Below are positions 56,518 through 64,000 of a DNA stretch of 64,000 nt, piece after piece. How positions within the stretch are numbered: the stretch's first letter is position 1; every line of letters starts with the position of its first letter. Source of the DNA: Ancylobacter gelatini (GTDB taxonomy: Bacteria > Pseudomonadota > Alphaproteobacteria > Rhizobiales > Xanthobacteraceae); NCBI RefSeq assembly GCF_022601675.1, contig NZ_JAKVIL010000001.1:1-64000 (forward strand), given 5' to 3'. Position numbers and translations under genes: made by a program. Below the pieces are notes generated by a model. It was not told the DNA's origin. It did no database searches and worked only from the letters and a program-made list of their open reading frames with translations.

Positions 56518-57010
56518 GTTTTTCTCTCACTGGCGGACCCGGCCACTCACACTATGCCATCAATGCCGCCGTCGGGCGATGGGTGCGTGACGTTCATCTG
56601 TGGGCTGGTGCGCGTCGATTGCCCTACGACCAAAGGGCGGATCTAAAATTTTGAATTTCGAACTTTTTTAATGGCTTTTCGGCCGCAATGCTGGCAGATG
56701 TTACGTCCACGGGCTGGCTTTGTAACGCATGAGCATAGATGCGGACGCCAAATGAAGCGTGCGACGTGATCTCGATCTACGGCCTTGCCCTGTCGTGTCA
56801 CTCGAAGCCCACGGATCGCAACGCTTTCCTCACCTCGGTGAGGCGAGGGGTGCTGCTGTTTCCTTGCAGTTTGAAGGACGGCGCGCCGGGGAGTTCGCGA
56901 TGGGTATGAGGCTTTTGGAAGGGATCCCTCCGGAGACCGACCACGACAGGGAATTCCGGCCGGGACCTTGCGGCGTTTCGACTGACGACACCGGCCCGGG
57001 AGAACATCGC
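56518..57010. other. 493-bp divergent region with an AT-rich core
   Basis: No convincing gene is seen between dps and the glycosyltransferase. An AT-rich patch (56641-56670, containing AAAATTTTGAATTTCGAAC and TTTTTTAATGG) stands out in the high-GC background and is the likely promoter or silencer-binding area for the polysaccharide cluster. GTTAC and GTAAC form a loose inverted pair near 56700-56731. Confidence 0.5.
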
Positions 57011-57883
57011 GTGAGCACCTTTGAAGGCGTAATGAGCAACAACCTGTCGCCGCGCGTTTTCGGCCGCGCATCCGAGGTCCCGGTCGTCAATCTGCCGCCC
57101 GAGCAGACGGGCGAGCATGAGTTCCTCGGCGTGAAGCTGGCCAATCTGACGGAAAAGGACGCGGCCGCTCAGATCGCGGCACGTCCCGTGGACGCGCCGT
57201 TTGCGTATGTCGTCACGCCGAACGCGGCGCACTTCAATCGCCTGGCGCGCCTCGGCGACAAGCGGTTCAACGATGCATATGAGCACGCCTGGCTGCGACT
57301 GCTCGACGGGCAGATTCCGCGCGCGCTGGCCAAGATCTTCTTCGGGCAGAGCATTCCGCTCGCCACCGGCAGCGACGTCACGCTCGACCTGCTCCAAAAT
57401 CATATGCTCCCCGATGATGCGGTGACGATCATTGGCAGCACCGACGAACTGCTCGGCGGGCTCAAGGAGCGCTTCGGTCTGCGCAACGTGGCGCTTCACG
57501 TGCCGCCGCGCGGCTTCGTGAACAACGAGACGGCGTTCGCGGCCTGCGTGGACTTCGTGCTGGCCCATCCCGCCCAATACGTGTTCTTCGCCGTCGGCGC
57601 TCCGCAGTCGGAATATCTCGCCCGTGCGGTGTTTGCGCGCGGCGGGGCGGTGGGCACCGGGCTGTGCGTGGGCAGCGGTCTGCTGTTCGCCACCGGGCTC
57701 TCCCGGCGGGCGCCGCCGTTCTTCCGCCGTAACGGGCTGGAGTGGTTCTACCGGCTTATGTGCAACCCGCTCGGCCATGCGCGGCGCATCTTCGTCGAAT
57801 CGATGCCGATCTTCCTGATCGTGCTGCGCACCCGCTTCGGTTCGGATAAGGTTTCGGGCGGCAAGAGCCCACTGCCGATGTGA
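57011..57883 (+). CDS. WecG/TagA/CpsF-family glycosyltransferase
   Basis: A 290-residue GT26-family enzyme that adds a sugar (often ManNAc, GlcNAc or glucose/uronic acid type) to a lipid-linked intermediate. Family signatures are VVTPNAAHFNRL, LRLLDGQIPRAL, VTIIGSTDELLGGL, YVFFAVGAPQSEYLA and FRRNGLEWFYRL. The start GTG 57011 has GGGAG 9 bases ahead. ATG 57032 is the alternative, and the frame is open further upstream. Its stop overlaps the next start (TGATG), so the two are translationally coupled. It is the first gene of the exopolysaccharide cluster. Confidence 0.9.
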   Translation: MSTFEGVMSNNLSPRVFGRASEVPVVNLPPEQTGEHEFLGVKLANLTEKDAAAQIAARPVDAPFAYVVTPNAAHFNRLARLGDKRFNDAYEHAWLRLLDGQIPRALAKIFFGQSIPLATGSDVTLDLLQNHMLPDDAVTIIGSTDELLGGLKERFGLRNVALHVPPRGFVNNETAFAACVDFVLAHPAQYVFFAVGAPQSEYLARAVFARGGAVGTGLCVGSGLLFATGLSRRAPPFFRRNGLEWFYRLMCNPLGHARRIFVESMPIFLIVLRTRFGSDKVSGGKSPLPM

Positions 57884-58875
57884 TGAGGACCGACGTGGAC
57901 GATGCGTTCTCCGGTACGGTTCTGGTCACCGGGGCTGCGGGATTTGTCGGGCGCGCCGTCTGCCGTCATCTGCTCGCCGAGGGGTGGAGGGTCCGCGCCG
58001 GCCTTCGCCACTCGGCCATGCCCCCGGACATTGCCGGCCATCCCGGCCTTATCGCGACGCCCTGCGACCTGACCAAGCCGAGCGAGGTTCGCGCGGCGGC
58101 CGCCGGCGTCGACGCCGTGGTGCATGCCGCCTATGGCGAGGTTGCGGGCATGGAGCGCGAATTCGCCTGTCTGCTGGACGCTGCCGCCCGGCCGGAAGCC
58201 GCCCCGTCACTGGTCTATCTCAGCTCCATCGCGGTCTATGGCGAGCGCACCGGCGAGGTTCGAGAGACCGATGCGCCGGCCGGCACCCTGACCGACTATG
58301 GCGCCGCCAAGCTCACCTGCGAGAAATATCTGCGCGAATGGACCCATGCGGGCCGCAGCGCCACGGTGCTCCGCCCGGGCATCATCTACGGCTCGGGCAG
58401 TCCGTTCTGGATCGAGAAGCTGGGCCGGCGCATCCGGCTTGGCGCCTGGGGCACCTTCGGCGAGGATGGCGAGGGGCTGGCGGCGCTGGTGCATGTCGAC
58501 GAGGTGGCACGGGCCATCGGCCTGGCGCTACGCGCCGCGCCCGGTGAGGGGATGCGCGTGCTCAACATCACTGGGCCCGACAGCCCGAGTTGGAACGGCT
58601 ATTTCACCACGCTCGCCGCGCATATGGGGCAACGGCTGCGCCCGATCGGGCCGCTGGATCGCCGGCTGCGCATCGCCGCTTCGCTCCCCGCCAAAGTGTG
58701 GCGACGTCTGCGCCTTCCGGGCTTCGAGGCGCTGGCGCTGGCGCCGACGCGCGACGAGATGAAGCTGTTCGCCCGCAAGGCGCGCTATCCTTCCGAACGC
58801 GCGCGGACCGCGATCGGATGGGAGCCCGCGATCGGGCTCGAAGACGGGTTGAACAGGACGCAGCTCGTCGGCTAG
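57883..58875 (+). CDS. NAD-dependent epimerase/dehydratase (extended SDR)
   Basis: A 330-residue extended short-chain dehydrogenase. The NAD-binding GAAGFVGRAVCRHL is at the N-terminus, the catalytic Ser/Tyr/Lys are in LSSIAVYGE and DYGAAKLTCEKYL, and VLRPGIIYGSGSPF follows. Such enzymes epimerise, reduce or dehydrate nucleotide sugars. It is coupled to the preceding glycosyltransferase by a one-base overlap. The last two codons run into TAG within CTAGAGCC, the same boundary seen after cckA. Confidence 0.88.
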   Translation: MRTDVDDAFSGTVLVTGAAGFVGRAVCRHLLAEGWRVRAGLRHSAMPPDIAGHPGLIATPCDLTKPSEVRAAAAGVDAVVHAAYGEVAGMEREFACLLDAAARPEAAPSLVYLSSIAVYGERTGEVRETDAPAGTLTDYGAAKLTCEKYLREWTHAGRSATVLRPGIIYGSGSPFWIEKLGRRIRLGAWGTFGEDGEGLAALVHVDEVARAIGLALRAAPGEGMRVLNITGPDSPSWNGYFTTLAAHMGQRLRPIGPLDRRLRIAASLPAKVWRRLRLPGFEALALAPTRDEMKLFARKARYPSERARTAIGWEPAIGLEDGLNRTQLVG

Positions 58876-58964
58876 AGCCTTTGCGGTGGCTCTGGAGCCC
58901 TTTCCGCGCGGGCTTAGGGCGCGGACCGTTCCGGCTGGCGCCGCGACGTATCAGTGAAGGGCGG

Positions 58965-60425
58965 ATGGTCACGAACAGCGAGGGCACGGGGCGCGGCGGG
59001 CGCAAGGTTTCCGGTTGGGCGGCGATTGCCGGGCTGGAGGCGGCCAGCCGTCTGTTCCTGCAGGTGCTCACCACCGCGGTGCTGGCGCGGCTGCTGACGC
59101 CCGACGATTTCGGCACCACGGCGCTGGTGCTGACCGTGGTGACGATCTTCAACGTGTTCGTTGCCGTGCCGTTCGAGGAGCCGCTGTCGCAGCGCAAGCA
59201 TCTGCGCGGCATCCATGTGCGCACCGCGCTGGCGGCGAGCTGGGCGATGGGGCTGCTGTTCCTCGTCCTGTCAGTGCCGGTCGGCTGGGGGCTTGGCCGG
59301 CATTACAACCTGCCGGAACTCGCCGTGCTGCTGCCGGCGGCGTCGCTGATGCTTTTTCCCAATGTCGCGGTGGTGATGGCGACCGCGGTCGCGCGGCGCC
59401 GGCGGGCGTTCAATGCCATCGCCCTGTCGTCGCTGGTCGGCAATGTGGTCGGCACGGTGGCGGCGATCGGGCTCGGTTTCCTCGGAGCGGGGCTGTGGGC
59501 GTTGATCGCGTTCCGCGTGGCCGCGATCTTCGCGCAGGCGATCGTGCTGGTCGGGCTGGTGGGCATGAGCCTGAAGCCGGCCTGGTCGCGGCGCCACTAC
59601 GCCGATCTCGCCGGCTTCGCCTGGACCATTCTGTGGGACCGGCTCACCGACAACCTGACCTATCTGCTGTTCAATTTCATGGTCGCCAGCATGTTCGGCA
59701 TCGGCGTGCTCGGCCAGTTCAACATGGCGATGCGGGTGATCGAGCCGGTACGCGGCGCGGTGATAGCGGTGAGCCACAATCTGAGCTTCTCGCTGTTCCT
59801 GCCGGCGGCGCATGGGGCTGGCGATCTGGCCTTTCTGGTGCGTCGATTCTGTGCGCGCACGGCACTGGTGACCTCGCCGATCTTCTTCGGCATCGCCGCG
59901 GTGGCGCCGCTGCTGGTGCCTGTGCTGGCGGGGCCGGGGTGGGAGCAGGCGGTGCTGATCGCGCAGATTCTCGGCATTGGCGGCGGGCTGGTTACGGCGA
60001 CGCAGTTGGTCATCACCGGGCTCTCGGCGCTCGGCCTGCCGCGCTATTCGCTGTGGCGCGGCATGACGCGGCTGGGCGTCATCGTCGCTGCGTTGTCGAG
60101 CATCGGTCCGTTCGGCGTGGCGGCGGTCGGGCTGTCGCGGCTGGCCGGCGACCTGAGTGACACACTCGGAGCGCTGCTGCTGGCCGGCTACAAGCTGGGC
60201 GTTCCGTTGCGGGTGATGGTCGGCGACCTCTCCCGGCCACTGGTCTGTGCCGGCCTGATGGCGGGGGCGGTGGCGCTGGCTGGTCCTCTCCTGCATGCGC
60301 GGCTGGGCGAGATCGGCGGGCTGGCGGCGGCGGTGGCGCTCGGCGCCGTGCTCTATCCGGTGCTGCTCGCGCTGCTCGACCGCGAGGGCCTTTCCGCCGT
60401 GCTGGCGGCGGTGCGCAGGCGGTAG
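58965..60425 (+). CDS. Wzx-type polysaccharide flippase
   Basis: A 486-residue MATE/MOP-superfamily membrane protein with 12-14 predicted helices. The start (KVSGWAAIAGLEAASRLFLQ and ARLLTPDDFGTTALVLTVV) is typical of Wzx/ExoT/WzxC oligosaccharide exporters. It should flip the lipid-linked repeat unit across the inner membrane for Wzy-type polymerisation. AAGGG lies 6 bases ahead of the ATG. It is convergent with the glycosidase gene, leaving only 2 bp between stops. Confidence 0.9.
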   Translation: MVTNSEGTGRGGRKVSGWAAIAGLEAASRLFLQVLTTAVLARLLTPDDFGTTALVLTVVTIFNVFVAVPFEEPLSQRKHLRGIHVRTALAASWAMGLLFLVLSVPVGWGLGRHYNLPELAVLLPAASLMLFPNVAVVMATAVARRRRAFNAIALSSLVGNVVGTVAAIGLGFLGAGLWALIAFRVAAIFAQAIVLVGLVGMSLKPAWSRRHYADLAGFAWTILWDRLTDNLTYLLFNFMVASMFGIGVLGQFNMAMRVIEPVRGAVIAVSHNLSFSLFLPAAHGAGDLAFLVRRFCARTALVTSPIFFGIAAVAPLLVPVLAGPGWEQAVLIAQILGIGGGLVTATQLVITGLSALGLPRYSLWRGMTRLGVIVAALSSIGPFGVAAVGLSRLAGDLSDTLGALLLAGYKLGVPLRVMVGDLSRPLVCAGLMAGAVALAGPLLHARLGEIGGLAAAVALGAVLYPVLLALLDREGLSAVLAAVRRR

Positions 60426-60427
60426 CG

Positions 60428-62053
60428 CTATCCCTGCCGGTCGAGCACGAAATGGCGGGCGGAGCGGGCGGGAAGCGCGATCATGGCGAAGGGGTCGAAA
60501 TGCGCCGGACCCTCGCCGAGCGGCCCGAGCCGGGTCCGCGACGCATCGAAGCCATAGGCAGCGATGGTGCGGTAACGCTGGTCCAGATGCAGGCGCAGCG
60601 GCAGTTCCTTCGTCGAGCGATTGATCGCGACGACATGGAGGCGTGGGCCATCGACGCCGCCATAGAGCGCGAGTTCGGCCTGCCCCTCATGTTCGAGGTG
60701 CACGCGGCGAGGCGGGAAGGTGCCGCCCTTGCCGTCATAGTCACGATACAGGGCAAAGGCATTGCCGACCTGTCCGTCGAGCGGGCCCCAATGGCAGGCA
60801 TAGGCGACATTGGCCTGCGCGAAGCGGCCGAGCACGTCGGCGACGGCGAGCCCGGTGGCAAGCTGGCCGACGCCGCCGAAATTGAACTCGGTGACCCCGA
60901 GCAGGGTGCCCGGATAATGTTTGGCGATCAGGCGGTTGAGGCTCGGCAGGATCGGCAGCGCGAGCTCCACCTTGTCGCTGACCGGGAGGGCGCGGATCAC
61001 CCAGCTCTGCTCGGCAAAACCGGGTTCGGTAAGCGAGCGCGGGCCGGCGAGCACCGCCTCGGCATGGGCCGGCTCCTCGGTATTGAGCAGGTCGCCGAGA
61101 TTGGATTGCGGGTACCAGTGGACGTCCAGCACATCGAGCAGCCGCGCGCCGAAGGCATCGGAGGCGACGCGGAAGGCATCGAGATAGGCGGCGATGAAGC
61201 TGCCGAAATGCGCGTAATCCGCCCAGTCCGGCGCGTGCTGGAAATTCTGGAACTCGGTGACGCCCCAACTCGCCGGGCCGAACACCAGCGCGTGCGGGTC
61301 GATGGTCTTGATCACCTTCGCCGCCGCGATGGAGCGCTCCAACAGGCTCTTGATGGTCGGCGGCTCCAGTACGATGCGCGGATGGGTTTCCGCCCACAGG
61401 CCCGGCTCGTTGTCGAGCGAATAGGCGCGGATGCCGGTCGGCGTATTCGCGCCGCCGAAGGTTGCCACCAGCCGGCGAATGAGCTGGGGCATGTCGCACA
61501 CCGTCTTGTCGATGGCCGCGAAGGCCTCGGTGTCGGAGGACCAGCGAAGCGGGACGAAGCGCGAGGAGGGCGCATGCTCGGAGACCGGAACCTCACCATT
61601 GGCATCGGCGGCGACGTAGCCGGCGAGCTGCAGCGTGACGAGGCTCTGCGCGCCGCAATCGAGACTGTTGCGGTGCATTTTGGTGATGACGGCAGCGGGC
61701 TCGGCGCGCTGCTCGGGGGCGATGTCGAGGAATTCCGCCATGCCGAGTACATTGGCGTGATACCAGTCCTTCCCGGCGTTCTGGGTGTTATTGGTCCAGT
61801 TGTAGGTCGTCATCAGATTGCCGCCGAGGCGGCGGAACGGCGTGCGCAGCTTCTTGTCGAAGACGACGGACGGTTCGCCACCGACCATGCGGCCGAACTC
61901 GTTGGAGCCGTAGATCAAGGGCGAGATCGGTTCCGCCCGTGCGCCGTCATGGATGCGCACCGAGACGCCGGCCGCACGCGCAGCACCGGAGAGCGTCGTC
62001 GGCAGCAGGGCGGAAGCCAACGCCCCTTTCAGCAGTGATCGCCGTGTTGTCAT
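60428..62053 (-). CDS. Tat-exported GH44-like glycoside hydrolase
   Basis: A 541-residue secreted enzyme. The N-terminus TTRRSLLKGALASALLP is a twin-arginine signal with cleavage near residue 27. The body resembles family 44 endoglucanase/xyloglucanase. The acid/base candidate is Glu216 in YSLDNEPGLW, the nucleophile candidate Glu389 in GVTEFNFGG, with PFRRLGGNLMTTYNWTNN near the start as in that family and a C-terminal beta sandwich (about 450-541). In the middle of an exopolysaccharide cluster it probably trims, releases or quality-controls the polymer. Substrate is inferred only. Confidence 0.8.
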   Translation of the reverse strand: MTTRRSLLKGALASALLPTTLSGAARAAGVSVRIHDGARAEPISPLIYGSNEFGRMVGGEPSVVFDKKLRTPFRRLGGNLMTTYNWTNNTQNAGKDWYHANVLGMAEFLDIAPEQRAEPAAVITKMHRNSLDCGAQSLVTLQLAGYVAADANGEVPVSEHAPSSRFVPLRWSSDTEAFAAIDKTVCDMPQLIRRLVATFGGANTPTGIRAYSLDNEPGLWAETHPRIVLEPPTIKSLLERSIAAAKVIKTIDPHALVFGPASWGVTEFQNFQHAPDWADYAHFGSFIAAYLDAFRVASDAFGARLLDVLDVHWYPQSNLGDLLNTEEPAHAEAVLAGPRSLTEPGFAEQSWVIRALPVSDKVELALPILPSLNRLIAKHYPGTLLGVTEFNFGGVGQLATGLAVADVLGRFAQANVAYACHWGPLDGQVGNAFALYRDYDGKGGTFPPRRVHLEHEGQAELALYGGVDGPRLHVVAINRSTKELPLRLHLDQRYRTIAAYGFDASRTRLGPLGEGPAHFDPFAMIALPARSARHFVLDRQG

Positions 62054-62212
62054 GAAGAGCGCGGATCAAGGGATGAGGGGAGCGGGCAGGCGGGAATACG
62101 TGAAGCCGGGCGCGGGCGCCGTCCTCCGCTTCACAATGCGGCGCCACGGCCAATCCCTGAAGCAATTCATTCATCATCCCTGCGAAAAATTGCCTGAATT
62201 CCACGACTAAAA

Positions 62213-62228
62213 TGCAACAATGGTTGCA
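62213..62228. promoter_or_regulatory. perfect inverted repeat upstream of gumC-like gene
   Basis: TGCAAC-AATG-GTTGCA is a 16-bp palindrome, 77 bp before the GumC-like start and 160 bp before the divergent glycosidase start. It is a good candidate operator for the polysaccharide operon. Confidence 0.4.
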
Positions 62229-62304
62229 AGATGGCCGGAGATGCTCCTTCGGTGAGCCGAAAGCCTTTGCCACTCAGCATTCGGCGCGATCTCAAGGTTG
62301 GTTC

Positions 62305-63729
62305 ATGTCTGCGGTTCCGCCCTCGACACAGGCGTATTCGGAGCTGCGGCTTCAGCAGGAGGCGCAGGATCCGCTTCGCGACATCACGATCGATTTCGAC
62401 GCGATCCGGGGCTTCCTCAAGCGCAGCATCGGCCTGATGATCGTCGGCATTCTGATCGGCGGGCTGCTGGCGGTTGGTCTCGCCATGGCTACCTCGAAGA
62501 AGTACACGGCGTCGACGCGCGTGCTCTACGGCACGCTGAAGGGCGACGATGTGGCCGGCCAGACCACGCTGGAGCCGGGCTTCGGCGACAATCTGGTCGA
62601 TGCCCAGATCGAACTCATCCGCTCCAACACCGTGATGAAACGCGTGATTGCGGAGCTGGATCTTATCAATGGCCCGCTCGGTCGCGCCGAATTCGGCCGG
62701 CCATCGCCGCTCGCCACCCTGTTCGGCACGCTGCCCAAGCCGCTTGACGAGACCGCGCTGCTCGAGGCGATCGGCAAGCGGCTGGAGGTGGAGCGGGTCG
62801 GTCGCAGCCAGGTCGTGCAGATCAGCTACACCTCGTCCGATCCCGAATTTGCGGCGCTGATGACCAACACCATCGGCAAGGTCTATGTCGACCAGCAGCT
62901 CGAGGCCAATTCCGCTGTCGCCGAATCCACCGCTGCCTGGACGACGACCCAGATCGATGAGCTGCGCGGGAAGATGGAGGCCAAGGAACAGGCCATCCAG
63001 ACATTCAAGGCCGACAACAACCTGTACGGCGCCGATGGCCGCATGATCGGGGCCGAGGATCAGCTCACCGAGATCAACGCCCAGCTCATCCGTGCCGAGG
63101 CCGATGTCGCGCAGGCGCGCACCCGTCGCGACCGGCTGGTGCTGATACAGCAGAGCGATCCCACCGCGCTGCTGGCCGAGTTCCGCGGCAACAACGCCAT
63201 CGAGGCGCTGCATGAGCGCTACATGACGGTCGATCAGCGCTATCAGCATCTGCTCAACCGGCTGGGGTCCACCCACCAGCTCGTGCAGCGGGAACTGCGC
63301 TCGCTGAACGATGTCCGGCGCCAGATCGATCAGGAAGCCGGGCGCGCGATCACTGCCGCCAATGCGGAGGTCGAGGCCAGCGGCTCGCGCGTCACCTGGC
63401 TGCGCGCCAATCGCACGTCGCTGATGGAACAGATCCGCCGCTCGGACGCGGCCGCCGGGCAGCTGGTGCAGATGCAGGTCGAGGCCGACGCGCTGCGCAA
63501 GGCCTATGAGAGCAACCTCACCCGCTACCAGCGTGAGATGCATAACCAGAGCTATCCGGTCGCCAACGCCCGGATTATCGAGGTCGCGGACGTGCCGGAG
63601 AGGCCGTCCTCGCGCGGAACCATCGTGCTGGTCGCCATCGGGTGCATGGCTGGCCTGCTCGGCGGGTTGTTCCTTGCGTTCCTCACCGACGGCCGCCGTC
63701 GCCGCCGGAGCGAGGCCGTGGCCCTGTGA
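62305..63729 (+). CDS. GumC/Wzz-type polysaccharide co-polymerase
   Basis: A 474-residue chain-length and export protein. Two membrane helices (about residues 40-62, LMIVGILIGGLLAVGLAMA, and 440-463, IVLVAIGCMAGLLGGLFLAF) flank a large periplasmic coiled-coil domain. The Wzz motif is at KKYTASTRVLYG, and a PxxP-like ADVPERPSSRG precedes the second helix. There is no fused tyrosine kinase domain. The ATG at 62305 is chosen over the longer open frame. Its stop overlaps the next gene's GTG start. Confidence 0.93.
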   Translation: MSAVPPSTQAYSELRLQQEAQDPLRDITIDFDAIRGFLKRSIGLMIVGILIGGLLAVGLAMATSKKYTASTRVLYGTLKGDDVAGQTTLEPGFGDNLVDAQIELIRSNTVMKRVIAELDLINGPLGRAEFGRPSPLATLFGTLPKPLDETALLEAIGKRLEVERVGRSQVVQISYTSSDPEFAALMTNTIGKVYVDQQLEANSAVAESTAAWTTTQIDELRGKMEAKEQAIQTFKADNNLYGADGRMIGAEDQLTEINAQLIRAEADVAQARTRRDRLVLIQQSDPTALLAEFRGNNAIEALHERYMTVDQRYQHLLNRLGSTHQLVQRELRSLNDVRRQIDQEAGRAITAANAEVEASGSRVTWLRANRTSLMEQIRRSDAAAGQLVQMQVEADALRKAYESNLTRYQREMHNQSYPVANARIIEVADVPERPSSRGTIVLVAIGCMAGLLGGLFLAFLTDGRRRRRSEAVAL

Positions 63730-64000
63730 GCGGCCGCGCGGGCGAGGCCGGGCCGAGCGCCGCGCAGGGCGCGCCGCTGCCGCGCGTCACTCTCTCCCGC
63801 GAGAGTCTGTGCCAATTGCTTGGCCTCGTCCTGCTCGGCATGTTTCTCGTCGTCACCTTCATCGGGCTCAACCCGCTCGCCGATATCGAGGTGCAGACGC
63901 GCGCCGAGGGCAATATCGTCGACCGGCTGGTGTCGCTGGCGATGGGCGGGCTGGCCTTCGCGCTGATCCTGCTGCGCTGGCGCCTCGCGCTCATGCTGTT
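63726..64000 (+). CDS. N-terminal part of a Wzy/O-antigen-ligase-like membrane protein (partial)
   Basis: The frame starts with GTG 63726, overlapping the gumC-like stop (GTGA), and runs off the window. The visible 91 residues have a basic Ala/Gly-rich head, a first helix (LLGLVLLGMFLVVTFIGL) and a second (LVSLAMGGLAFALILLRW). Position after a Wzz/GumC gene and helix pattern fit an O-antigen ligase or polymerase, but the diagnostic loop lies outside the window. Confidence 0.7.
   Translation, partial: MSGRAGEAGPSAAQGAPLPRVTLSRESLCQLLGLVLLGMFLVVTFIGLNPLADIEVQTRAEGNIVDRLVSLAMGGLAFALILLRWRLALML

Noticed and set aside
56643-57071. A 142-codon minus-strand frame upstream of the WecG-like gene
   Set aside because: It is Arg/Cys-rich with no family resemblance, overlaps the start of a real gene and covers the AT-rich promoter region.

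Overview
This window looks like a chromosomal segment of a high-GC alphaproteobacterium of the order Hyphomicrobiales (Rhizobiales). The family is possibly Xanthobacteraceae, but that is inferred from overall character, not from a search. The pointers to the order are a CckA-type cell-cycle hybrid kinase, a giant coiled-coil protein of the GPR/RgsE growth-pole-ring type, an LdtR-like MarR regulator, a likely plcP-agt phosphate-stress lipid-remodelling pair, and intergenic palindromic repeats that begin CTAGAGC. I see no phage, insertion sequence, integron or CRISPR array. Most of the window is core or near-core genome, and the accessory-like part is the polysaccharide cluster at the right edge.

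Layout. 0-8.5 kb: tail of a membrane protein, tRNA-Lys(CTT), a small zinc-ribbon protein, a transglutaminase-like protease and an HXXEE membrane protein. An Old Yellow Enzyme follows, divergent from a marR-emrA-emrB efflux operon, and then nicotinate phosphoribosyltransferase. 8.9-14.3 kb: an SH3b membrane protein, a Gfo/Idh dehydrogenase plus DegT aminotransferase pair (best fit GnnA/GnnB for the diamino-sugar of lipid A), and the lipid II flippase MurJ. 14.5-18.9 kb: an RND multidrug pump (adaptor and pump). 19-25.4 kb: an XRE-cupin regulator, a threonine dehydratase, the plcP-agt pair, a LysE exporter, an FAH-family enzyme and a universal stress protein.

25.6-31.4 kb: cytochrome c' with cytochrome b561, an EamA transporter, a stand-alone Lrp ligand-binding domain, a palindromic repeat, a TPP riboswitch with thiD, an MFS transporter and a dipeptide epimerase. 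31.7-35.4 kb: an Mla/MCE lipid-transport operon (permease, ATPase, MCE protein, lipoprotein). 35.7-42.2 kb: the 2158-residue GPR-like protein with 33-residue tandem repeats. 42.6-51.7 kb: a 2Fe-2S ferredoxin, sixA-like/ycjX/ycjF, a MipA porin-like protein, dksA, a FliO-like protein and cckA.

51.8-56.5 kb: pgi and pgm (sugar-phosphate supply), an LdtR-like MarR regulator and dps. 57 kb to the right end: an exopolysaccharide cluster with a WecG/TagA glycosyltransferase, an epimerase, a Wzx flippase, a Tat-exported GH44-like glycosidase, a GumC/Wzz co-polymerase and the start of a Wzy/O-antigen-ligase-like protein cut by the window.

The common thread is envelope biology: polar growth, lipid A and peptidoglycan precursors, phosphate-dependent lipid exchange, retrograde lipid transport, efflux and exopolysaccharide export. 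The observations I rate highest are the GPR-like protein and its recent internal 297-bp duplication, the plcP-agt pair with an upstream Pho-box-like sequence that bears on the start codon, and palindromic repeats that abut the thiD riboswitch and supply the cckA stop codon.
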